A DNA stretch of 64,000 bases, taken from NCBI GenBank assembly GCA_021151605.1, contig JAGKWZ010000016.1, positions 58,036 to 122,035 on the forward strand. Reading direction: 5' to 3'. The notes under the pieces were generated by a model. The model did no database searches and was not told where the DNA came from. It saw nothing but the letters and a program-made list of their open reading frames with translations. Shown one piece after another: positions 51,702-58,767 of this stretch (position 1 is the stretch's first letter; each line of letters starts with the position of its first letter). Source of the stretch: Verrucomicrobiaceae bacterium. GTDB lineage: Bacteria > Verrucomicrobiota > Verrucomicrobiia > Verrucomicrobiales > Verrucomicrobiaceae. The translations under genes were made by a program, and so were the position numbers.

Positions 51702-52244
51702 ATGAATGCCCTGACCGGAGTTTTAAGCGACCTCGACCGCGTGCTGCTCAGCGCGGACGACATCCATGCCCGTGTCGCGGACATGGCGAAGCAGATCGAG
51801 CGCGATTACGCGGGCAAGCTGATCACCGTCGTGGCGCTGATGGATGGTGCGCTCTTCTTTGTCGCGGATTTGCTACGGCAAATCGATCTACCCATCCGCC
51901 TCGTCACGCTGGGTGCCAGTAGCTACCACGGCGGCACGCAATCCAGCGGGCAGGTGAAGCTGCAATGGCTCGCTGGCGTGAGCTTCACCGGTGAGCATGT
52001 GCTGCTGCTGGATGACATCCTCGATACCGGCCTCACGCTCACCGCTTTACACGAACGTCTCTCCGCCGAGGCACCCGCCACGCTGCGCACGGGTGTGCTT
52101 TTAAACAAGAAGCGCCCGCGCGCCCAGGACAGCACGCTGGACTACTGCGGCTTCGAGATCGAGGACGAATTCGTCGTCGGCTACGGCATGGATTACCAGG
52201 GCCGCTTCCGCAACTTGCCGTGCATCGGCATCCTCAAGCCATGA
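51702..52244 (+). CDS. hpt: Hypoxanthine phosphoribosyltransferase
   Basis: A 180-residue purine-salvage enzyme. VVALMDGALFFVADLL is the N-terminal strand-loop (PPi loop), TLGASSYHGGTQSSG the flexible loop, and HVLLLDDILDTGLTL the PRPP-binding motif. The C-terminal IEDEFVVGYGMDYQGRFRN binds the base. It converts hypoxanthine or guanine with PRPP to IMP or GMP. The stop overlaps the moaD ATG as ATGA. Confidence 0.95.
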   Translation: MNALTGVLSDLDRVLLSADDIHARVADMAKQIERDYAGKLITVVALMDGALFFVADLLRQIDLPIRLVTLGASSYHGGTQSSGQVKLQWLAGVSFTGEHVLLLDDILDTGLTLTALHERLSAEAPATLRTGVLLNKKRPRAQDSTLDYCGFEIEDEFVVGYGMDYQGRFRNLPCIGILKP

Positions 52245-52483
52245 AGCTGCGCGTGCTCTTCTTTTCCGTGCTGCGGGACATCACCGGATGCAGCGAGACC
52301 GAGTGGACCTGCGCTGGCACGACCATGGCTGATCTGCTGGAGGAAATCTTCACCCGCTGGCCCGCCCTGCGAGCCTGGGAATCCAGCCTGCTTCTCGCCA
52401 TCGACTGCGCCTACGTGAAGCGTGACGCCGCTCTCCACGCAGACTGCGAAGTCGCCCTCATGCCGCCCGTGCAGGGTGGCTAA
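52241..52483 (+). CDS. moaD: Molybdopterin synthase small subunit (MoaD-like)
   Basis: An 80-residue ubiquitin-fold protein starting MKLRVLFFSVLRDITG and ending PPVQGG, the di-glycine tail that is activated and thiocarboxylated in molybdenum cofactor synthesis. The core LLEEIFTRWP and the VALMPPV end are characteristic. The pairing with hpt is not functionally obvious; no moaE is beside it, so it relies on a partner elsewhere. Confidence 0.9.
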   Translation: MKLRVLFFSVLRDITGCSETEWTCAGTTMADLLEEIFTRWPALRAWESSLLLAIDCAYVKRDAALHADCEVALMPPVQGG

Positions 52484-52486
52484 TCC

Positions 52487-52537
52487 GTAGAACGACTTTT
52501 AAAGTCGTACACTGGTGAGGCGAGATTTCATCTCGCC
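52487..52537. repeat. Double-hairpin repeat element
   Basis: ACGACTTT-T-AAAGTCGT (52492-52508) and GGCGAGA-TTTCA-TCTCGCC (52519-52537) lie together between convergent genes, flanked by GTAG/GTAC. The layout is like the elements at 28291 and 59487. It may serve as terminator for both genes. Confidence 0.75.
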
Positions 52538-52538
52538 A

Positions 52539-53024
52539 TCAGTCGATCAAATCCAAGTCATGCAGCATTCTCGTGTGCGGTCTGGCGGCTGCTGGGCGTG
52601 CTGGCAACTGGCACACGGGCTCTTCCATCTCCCGCTCCGCTACGGCGGTCAGCTCGGCATCGCTTTTGAAGCGGAGCAGCCGCGAGAGGCCGATGCGGTT
52701 CTGCGAGATCCAATGCACGACCTTTCTCGCTGCGCCCTGCATCGTCGGGCTGGCGAATCTCGCCGACCAAGCGCGATACTCGCGCAGCGCCCAAAGGCAC
52801 ATCACCCAGGCTCCAGCGCCCTGCCAGACCTCGCCCGAGTCGGCCATGACGACGATCTCCTGATCGGCCCGCAGATGCTGGATGGCGGGAAGGCGTTTCT
52901 TTGCCTCTGGTGAATCATACGGAACAAAGTCGAGCCGCACGTAAGCCGGCTGACCACTGAGCCATTGCCTGACCCGCGAGCAAAGGCCGCAGCGGGCGTC
53001 GTAGAAGAGTGTGAGGGTGTGCAT
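52539..53024 (-). CDS. DCC-family (DUF393) thiol-disulphide oxidoreductase-like protein
   Basis: A 161-residue protein with the DCC motif at the N-terminus: LTLFYDARCGLCSR, with Asp 9, Cys 12 and Cys 15, followed by a thioredoxin-like arrangement (LDFVPYDSPEAKK). The family is predicted to be redox-active, but no substrate is known. The C-terminal half contains several Trp and Ala-rich helices. It is convergent with moaD. Confidence 0.82.
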   Translation of the reverse strand: MHTLTLFYDARCGLCSRVRQWLSGQPAYVRLDFVPYDSPEAKKRLPAIQHLRADQEIVVMADSGEVWQGAGAWVMCLWALREYRAWSARFASPTMQGAARKVVHWISQNRIGLSRLLRFKSDAELTAVAEREMEEPVCQLPARPAAARPHTRMLHDLDLID

Positions 53025-53040
53025 GGTGTGGGGAGTAAAG

Positions 53041-53087
53041 GTGTCAAAAAATGGTCAACGTGGTCAATTAGGGTCAAAAAGGTCAAG
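53041..53087. repeat. GTCAA direct repeats
   Basis: GTCAA recurs five times in 45 bp between two minus-strand genes (53042, 53054, 53063, 53073, 53082), spaced 9-12 bp. It overlaps the stop of the following gene. A similar TTGAC-rich stretch lies at 21960-22045. Confidence 0.6.
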
Positions 53088-53541
53088 CTGTGGTGCGAGG
53101 GTGCTTGAGCACGACGTGGAGAGCTGCAGTGAGGCCTGTGATGGCTGCTAGAAACCCAAAGGCAAAAAGCCACACTAGATCCTCCGTTATCGCGTTTGTC
53201 TGACCTGAGGCAGTGCCCCAGATCGCAATTTTAATGAGGACGATGCTCGCAAAACCTCCCACCGCTCCACAAGCAGCAGCATTCCGAGGCTTGCGTAGAA
53301 CAGAGCGGTCACTGACCAAGAAATCGGTGGGAAGGAGCACGATCAGCCAAGCGCTGGCGATCACAATTCCTGAGTATAGCAAAGACAGCAGAGAATAGAG
53401 TACCAGGTATTGCAGTTTACTATAGAGGCTTCCTTCAGAGCATAAAATCCCAAGTCCAAAGACTGAACATGTGACCAGATTACAGACCACCCATCCCCAA
53501 ACCATGGCGATGAAGGTGCGGCGGAATTTGTGAAGGAACAT
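53083..53541 (-). CDS. Hypothetical integral membrane protein
   Basis: A 152-residue protein with four hydrophobic segments (about 10-30, 45-70, 90-110, 120-142). No family recognised. It is lower in G+C than its surroundings and sits between two repeat elements, so recent arrival is plausible. It lies in the same direction as its neighbours but shares no overlap with them. Confidence 0.6.
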   Translation of the reverse strand: MFLHKFRRTFIAMVWGWVVCNLVTCSVFGLGILCSEGSLYSKLQYLVLYSLLSLLYSGIVIASAWLIVLLPTDFLVSDRSVLRKPRNAAACGAVGGFASIVLIKIAIWGTASGQTNAITEDLVWLFAFGFLAAITGLTAALHVVLKHPRTTA

Positions 53542-53562
53542 GAGCGTGGAGAGGAGGCTTGA

Positions 53563-53625
53563 AGTGATGCGGGCACTCTTGCCCGCACCGGGGTTGGCTC
53601 TGCGGACAGGAGTGCCCGCATCACT
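53563..53625. repeat. REP-like palindrome, GTGATxCGGGCACTC family
   Basis: Perfect 16-bp arms (53563-53578 and 53610-53625) surround a 31-bp middle. The same element, with a one-base difference in each arm, lies inside the PSD1 gene at 60653-60713. Confidence 0.9.
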
Positions 53626-53630
53626 CAGGA

Positions 53631-54023
53631 TCAGGCACCGACTTTCAGCATCGGTGGCACGGGCGGTGGCATGGTGGCGAGGTGAGCGCGTTTGCGCATT
53701 TTGGTGAAGACCAGCAGGTTGAAGAAGTGCATGGCCCCGAGCACCAGCAGCACGATGCCCATCTTGCCACTCAGCGCTTCAAAGACGCCGCGTGCGCCTA
53801 GCACATCCTCCGTGGTCTTCAGGTAGAGCGAGACAAAGCCGATGTTGATCAGATAAAAGCCGACGACGAGCAGGTGGTTCACGCTGTCAGCCAGCTCCTC
53901 GTTGCCGTGAAAGCACTCGACGAGGAAGATGCGGCCACTTTTGTGCAGGGTTCTAGCGACCCAGATGGTGAGAGTGATGGCGAGGGCCAGGTAGAGGCCA
54001 TAGGTGAGGACGGTTTCGTTCAT
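53631..54023 (-). CDS. Small membrane protein, probable target of the GbsR-type regulator
   Basis: A 130-residue protein with three or four hydrophobic segments (about 4-22, 45-66, 88-108) and charged LVECFHGNEELADSVNH between them. The C-terminus is Pro-rich. I do not recognise a characterised family. It follows the regulator gene by 87 bp, and a palindrome at 54071-54090 precedes its start, matching the one in front of the regulator; the two probably form a regulatory unit. Confidence 0.65.
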   Translation of the reverse strand: MNETVLTYGLYLALAITLTIWVARTLHKSGRIFLVECFHGNEELADSVNHLLVVGFYLINIGFVSLYLKTTEDVLGARGVFEALSGKMGIVLLVLGAMHFFNLLVFTKMRKRAHLATMPPPVPPMLKVGA

Positions 54024-54070
54024 GGGGTGGGTTCCTTTCGTGTTTGGGTTGGGTGTTTGTTTTGTTTGTA

Positions 54071-54090
54071 GTTTCAGATACTACTGAAAC
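54071..54090. promoter_or_regulatory. Palindromic operator upstream of the small membrane protein gene
   Basis: GTTTCAG-ATACTA-CTGAAAC lies 47 bp before the gene start. Its left half and spacing match the palindrome in front of the regulator at 54639-54660. Confidence 0.6.
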
Positions 54091-54110
54091 ATTAGATCAA
54101 AAAAAGGGGG

Positions 54111-54635
54111 TTAGCTGAGTAGTCTCATGGCCCACTGGAGAGCGGAGGCGTGCTTCATGGAGGCAACGGTGTCGGACACTTTCATGCCGAACTCGACGAA
54201 CTCCTGAAGCTCCTTCATCTGGCGATGGAAATCTTTCCCAGGCCCTGCGGCCTCGCTTTTCGTCTCTTCCGAGCACTTGCGCAGCACAGCCAGCGCGGGG
54301 TCCAGTTCGCGGCGTTTCCGCTCTTTGGCGATGGTGATGAACATCTTCCACACATCCTTCTCAGCCTCGAAATACTCCCGGCGCTCGCCCTTTTTCACCA
54401 CCAGCCGAACGAGGCCCCAGCCGATGAGCTCGCGGATGTTCGTGTTGGCATTGCCCCGGCTGATGTGGAGCCGCTCCATCATCTCCTCGGTGTGCATCGC
54501 TTCGGGGGCGGTCATGAGCAGCGCATGAATCTGCGCCATCGTTCGGTTGATCCCCCAATTGCTCCCCAGGGCACCCCACTGCGCGATGAATTCCTCGCGC
54601 GAGGTTGCCCAAGTGGTGGCTGTTTCGTCTGGCAT
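54111..54635 (-). CDS. GbsR/MarR-type transcriptional regulator
   Basis: A 174-residue winged-helix regulator. The DNA-binding part (INRTMAQIHALLMTAPEAMHT, then EEMMERLHISRGNANTNIREL and LVRLVVKKGERREYFEAEKDVW) matches the GbsR group, named for glycine-betaine control in Bacillus. The C-terminal half is helical. Paired operators in front of it and of the next gene suggest negative autoregulation plus control of the membrane protein; the effector is unknown. Confidence 0.88.
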   Translation of the reverse strand: MPDETATTWATSREEFIAQWGALGSNWGINRTMAQIHALLMTAPEAMHTEEMMERLHISRGNANTNIRELIGWGLVRLVVKKGERREYFEAEKDVWKMFITIAKERKRRELDPALAVLRKCSEETKSEAAGPGKDFHRQMKELQEFVEFGMKVSDTVASMKHASALQWAMRLLS

Positions 54636-54638
54636 CTT

Positions 54639-54660
54639 ACTTTCAGATAGTTCGGAAAGT
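54639..54660. promoter_or_regulatory. Palindromic operator upstream of the GbsR-type regulator
   Basis: ACTTTC-AGATAGTTCG-GAAAGT begins 4 bp before the start codon. Shared core with 54071-54090: TTTCAGATA on one side and GAAA on the other, with the same length. Confidence 0.6.
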
Positions 54661-54749
54661 TAGATCTGGCAAGTTGGTTTTCTAGTTTTACGTCGGGCTT
54701 CTATCATCCCGTTTCAAAGGCCGTACTTTCACATCTTTGCGCGGGCTGC

Positions 54750-55991
54750 TCATGTCCTTGAGAACCCTCGGATCGTCCCTGTACTGCTCGTGAACTTGTC
54801 CGCTTCGATGCCGAGACCTTGCAGCATCGACACGAAGAGGTTAGCCACTGGCGTGTTGTTTTGTGTGTCGAAGGCGAGGTGCTGGCCGTGTTTGAAGCCG
54901 CCACCAGCAAGGATGAGCGGGAGGTTTTGGTTGCTGTGGGAGTTGGCGTTGCCGAGGCAGCTTCCGTAGAGGATTTGGGTGCGGTCGAGCAAGGTGCCAC
55001 CGGTTTCGTTGACGGATTGAAAGGCGTTCAGGAGTTCGCCGAAGGCGGTCATCTGGGCTTCTTCGATCTTCTTCAACTCAGCGATCTTGTCGGGCTCGTT
55101 GCCGTGGTGGGTGAGGCCGTGGGTTTCGCTCTTCACGCCGGGCACATGCGGCACGACGCTGAAGGTGCTGAGCGAGAGCGTGACGACGCGCGTGCTGTCC
55201 GTCTGTAAGGCGAGGCGGATGAGGTCGAACATGAGCTTGGACCTGGCGATGACCTCATTGGCATCGGCGATGTCTTTGGGCTGCGGATAGTCCACTTTGG
55301 GTTTGGGGCGGTTTTCCCACTCGATGTTGCGCTGGAGGCGGCCTTCGAGTTCGCGCACGCTTTGGAAGTATTGCTCGAGTCGCGCCCGATCCTCCGCGGC
55401 GGTGCTTTTTTCGAGTCGCTTGGCTTTGTCGAGGATCAGATCGAGCACGCTGCCACCGGCTTCGATTCGGCGCATGGTCGCGGCTTTTTCCTCGGGTGTT
55501 CCGGCAACGAACAAGCGTCGATAAAGCCTCTCGGCGCTGGTCTCTGAGGGCAAAACAACGCCGGAGCGCGAGACGGCGATGGAGTCGGCATAGTGCTCGC
55601 CCTTGCGCACCGAAACGGCGAGCGAGGGAAAGCGGGTGTCGAGCCCGAGCTGCTCCGCGACGAACTGATCGAGCGAGAGACTGTTGCGAAAAGTAGGCTG
55701 CCCCGGATGCGGCGCACCCGTGAGGAAGCACTGGCCTGCGTGATGATTGCCATCGACACCCGGATGCGACAGGCCGCTGAAAGTGGTGAAGTGCGGACGA
55801 TGCGCGGCGATGAGGTCGAGATAGGGGCTGGAGGTCTCGCCTGCCTTCGGAAAGAAAAACTGCGGCATCATGCCCAGCGGCACATGAATGGCGAAAAGCC
55901 GCTTCGGCGGCAGTTTTTCGGCCGCACGCCCGATGGATGGCAAAGCGAGACAAGCGCCAGCAGCGCGGAGGAAGTTTCGGCGGGTTGTCAT
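54750..55991 (-). CDS. DUF1552 protein
   Basis: A 413-residue protein with a Tat-like start (TTRRNFLRAAGA). Family phrases are GVDGNHHAGQCFLTG, HADSIAVS-like HYADSIAVSRSG, the TRVVTLSLSTF strand, ETHGLTHHGNEPDK near residue 286 and a C-terminal NNTPVANLFVSMLQGLG. DUF1552 genes typically stand beside DUF1592 genes in Planctomycetes and Verrucomicrobia, as here with a 61-bp gap. The function is not known; an exported partner of the cytochrome-like protein is the usual guess. Confidence 0.92.
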   Translation of the reverse strand: MTTRRNFLRAAGACLALPSIGRAAEKLPPKRLFAIHVPLGMMPQFFFPKAGETSSPYLDLIAAHRPHFTTFSGLSHPGVDGNHHAGQCFLTGAPHPGQPTFRNSLSLDQFVAEQLGLDTRFPSLAVSVRKGEHYADSIAVSRSGVVLPSETSAERLYRRLFVAGTPEEKAATMRRIEAGGSVLDLILDKAKRLEKSTAAEDRARLEQYFQSVRELEGRLQRNIEWENRPKPKVDYPQPKDIADANEVIARSKLMFDLIRLALQTDSTRVVTLSLSTFSVVPHVPGVKSETHGLTHHGNEPDKIAELKKIEEAQMTAFGELLNAFQSVNETGGTLLDRTQILYGSCLGNANSHSNQNLPLILAGGGFKHGQHLAFDTQNNTPVANLFVSMLQGLGIEADKFTSSTGTIRGFSRT

Positions 55992-56052
55992 GGTCGCGGA
56001 GGAGGCTGGTAAAAGATTTGGGGTAAAAGATTCAGAGGTTGGGTTTCATTTT

Positions 56053-58650
56053 TTACCCTCGATTTTTGACCATTGTCTGGGTGTTAAAGACTTCGCTTCG
56101 AGCCAGCGCATGGATCAACGACTTGATCCCATGCCCGTTGCTCTTCGTGCTCTCGACGATCTGGCGGATCTGGGCTCGGTCGGCGTAGCTTACCTCGGCT
56201 CCGGTGGCGTAGCGGGAGAGGTGGGCGATGAAGGCGCGGGCGAGTCGGGCGGGATCGCTGGTGAGGAGGGCATTCAGATCATTCGGACCGCTGAACGAGC
56301 GGCCATCGGTGAGGGCACCGCTCGGGTCCACTTTGGGGCCGAGCTTGTATTGCACGCGCCAGTCGGTTTTGCCTTTCTCGGGTGGCTCGTCGCCTTGGCC
56401 GTTGGAGCGGTAGCGATCGCGCAGGCCGCCAATGGGATCGAAGGCTTCGAGAGCGAAGCCAGCAGGGTCGATCTTCGCGTGACACGCGGCGCAATTGGCA
56501 TCGGCGCGATGTTTCTCAAGCTGCTCGCGCACGGTGGTGGTGCCGCGTGTGTCGGGATCGACAGCGGAGACGCCAGGCGGCGGTGGGGCGGGATCGTTCA
56601 ACACGCGATCCATCACCCATACGCCGCGCTTCACGGGCGAGGTGGTGGTGCCGTTGGCGGTGAGCTTGTGAATGGCCGCATGGCCGAGCAGGCCTCCGCG
56701 CAGGCTTTCGGGTGGCAGCGGGACTTTGCGCGGCTCGACACCATGCACGTTCTGGATGCCGTAGTGCTCCGCCAGACGTTGCGTGAGCATGGCAAAGCCC
56801 GGTTTGAGCAGCGCAGTGACGGGGAGATCGTTTTGGATGAGTTCGCGCAAAAAGGCACGCGTCTCGGCGGCCATGCCTTCGTGGAGTAAAAAGCGATACT
56901 CGGGGTAAAGCTGCGGATCAGGCGTGGTTTCATCGAGACGGCTGAGTTCGAGCCATTGATTCGTGAAGTCGTCGATGAAGCGCTCGTTGCGTTTGTCCGC
57001 GAGCAGGCGATCCACCTGTTTGCGGAGCACCGCTGGGTTTTGGAGGTCTGCGGCGACCAACTCGGCATCCGGCGGGCCATTCCAGAGCCAGTAAGAGAGC
57101 CGCGAGGCCAGCGAATTCGGCGCATGAAACAAAAACTCCGGCGAGGTGAGCACCGCGACATACACACGACGCATCGCGTCCTCAAAGCAGTCCTTCGCGG
57201 CGAGTCGAGAGCGCAGCAGCACCACATAGGGCTCGATCTCTTCGGGCTTTACCTCCCGACGAAAGGCCTTCGGCAAAAACATCGTGAGCAGATTGCGGGC
57301 GTCTTCTTCCGGCTGTGCCGACTGCACGGTCTCCAGCGTCGGTTTGCGCTCCTGCGGCGTGAGATCAAAATGCATGCTCGGCACATAGCCGCCGATGCTG
57401 CGCACCTCCTCGCGCTGCGGCGGCACTGCCTCGCTGCCTTGCGGCCACGGCTTGATCGACAGATCGCCAAACAAATGCTGATGACTCACCGGTGGCCACA
57501 CGGCGTTGATCGGCCCTTCGATCTCGAACCAGTCAATGGCCACGCCCGGCCCCACATGCTTCTTCGCCCGTCCGGCCACCTGACCGATGCGCAGGCCGTT
57601 CCAGGGAATCGAAACGGGATCAAAGACGATGCTCTCATGCGCATCGAGCCACTCGGTGATTTCCGCCTCGTTCGACTGCATCGACGGCGCGGTGAAGGCC
57701 CGGAGCAAGCGTCCGCCTTCCTGTTGCTTGCCCTCCTCATGCGCCCGCAGCACCGCAGCCTGGGGCGCGGCGCAAGGCTCCGGGTTGCCTTCGTTCCAAT
57801 GAAAGCCCCATAGCGAGAGCTTCATGCGATACATGCCCGTGTAGATCGGCGACACATTCATCGCCGCCTCATAGCCCGCGAGATTCGGATTGAGCAAGCC
57901 GACCGCGCTCTCCGATTTCTTCACGGCTTCGAGCAGCTTGCGTCTTTCTTCCAAGTCCGGCCCCGCATCGCCCACATGGCCTTTTTTGTCCTCAAAACCG
58001 CCGCGCACCGGCAGTGCCGGATCAGGCTGTTTGTCCTTCAGCAGCACGAACTGACCCTGAAGCAGGTTCCCGCCAAACTTGAACAACCCCGCCGGATAGA
58101 TGCGCTTCTTGAAGACTCGCGGCGGCGCACTGCTCGTGGCGATTGCCGCATCCAGCGCCTTTTCCACCGCCTCCTCATACGCCGCGAGATGCGCAGGCGA
58201 GATGTCCAACGCTCCCGCCATCTTGTCATAGCCCGCCACGCGACCATCCGCCGGCAGCAGCGCCGTGATGTCGAGCCTCGGCAGCGCCAGCAGATCCTGC
58301 AGCGTGTTTTGAAACTCCACCCGCGTCATCCGCCGCATGCGAATGCGGCCCTGATCGCCCGCCTTCGCCAGCGCCATCAGCTTCGCGTCCATCTCACTCA
58401 CAAACGCAGCCTTTTCCGCCTCCGCAGGCTGCTTTTTCTTCTTCGGCGGCATCTCACCACGCTCCACCGCATCATGCACTTTGACGAGCAGGTGCAGATG
58501 CTGCGCGTCAAAGCTGAGGGCGGTCAAATCGAGGTCCCCCTTCTTCGTCTCCGCATCATGGCAGTCATAACAATGCTGCTCCAAAAACGCCGTCGGAGGC
58601 GCAGCAAGGAGCGAGGTGGAAAGTAGGCAGGCGAGGAAGTGACGAAACAT
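56053..58650 (-). CDS. DUF1592/DUF1588/DUF1585 cytochrome-like protein
   Basis: An 865-residue exported protein with a signal peptide, a haem-like CYDCHD motif near residue 24, and the order DUF1587, DUF1595, DUF1592, DUF1588, DUF1585. Diagnostic text includes RRMTRVEFQNTLQDLL near 105, RLSYWLWNGPPDAEL near 510, RGGLLGHAAIHKLTANGTTT and the second CxxCH in NCAACHAKIDPAGFALEAFD near 740. ATG at 58650 is chosen. It pairs with the DUF1552 gene downstream. Electron transfer is suggested by two CxxCH motifs but not proven. Confidence 0.93.
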   Translation of the reverse strand: MFRHFLACLLSTSLLAAPPTAFLEQHCYDCHDAETKKGDLDLTALSFDAQHLHLLVKVHDAVERGEMPPKKKKQPAEAEKAAFVSEMDAKLMALAKAGDQGRIRMRRMTRVEFQNTLQDLLALPRLDITALLPADGRVAGYDKMAGALDISPAHLAAYEEAVEKALDAAIATSSAPPRVFKKRIYPAGLFKFGGNLLQGQFVLLKDKQPDPALPVRGGFEDKKGHVGDAGPDLEERRKLLEAVKKSESAVGLLNPNLAGYEAAMNVSPIYTGMYRMKLSLWGFHWNEGNPEPCAAPQAAVLRAHEEGKQQEGGRLLRAFTAPSMQSNEAEITEWLDAHESIVFDPVSIPWNGLRIGQVAGRAKKHVGPGVAIDWFEIEGPINAVWPPVSHQHLFGDLSIKPWPQGSEAVPPQREEVRSIGGYVPSMHFDLTPQERKPTLETVQSAQPEEDARNLLTMFLPKAFRREVKPEEIEPYVVLLRSRLAAKDCFEDAMRRVYVAVLTSPEFLFHAPNSLASRLSYWLWNGPPDAELVAADLQNPAVLRKQVDRLLADKRNERFIDDFTNQWLELSRLDETTPDPQLYPEYRFLLHEGMAAETRAFLRELIQNDLPVTALLKPGFAMLTQRLAEHYGIQNVHGVEPRKVPLPPESLRGGLLGHAAIHKLTANGTTTSPVKRGVWVMDRVLNDPAPPPPGVSAVDPDTRGTTTVREQLEKHRADANCAACHAKIDPAGFALEAFDPIGGLRDRYRSNGQGDEPPEKGKTDWRVQYKLGPKVDPSGALTDGRSFSGPNDLNALLTSDPARLARAFIAHLSRYATGAEVSYADRAQIRQIVESTKSNGHGIKSLIHALARSEVFNTQTMVKNRG

Positions 58651-58767
58651 AAACGAACGATTCACGTCATTACGGATGAAATCAGCTGCTCTCGACATGA
58701 AGGGGGAAGCCTAGGGAGGCGGACAGGAGAATTTGACTAGCCGCTGCGCTCAAGGCCTCGCCATGCC

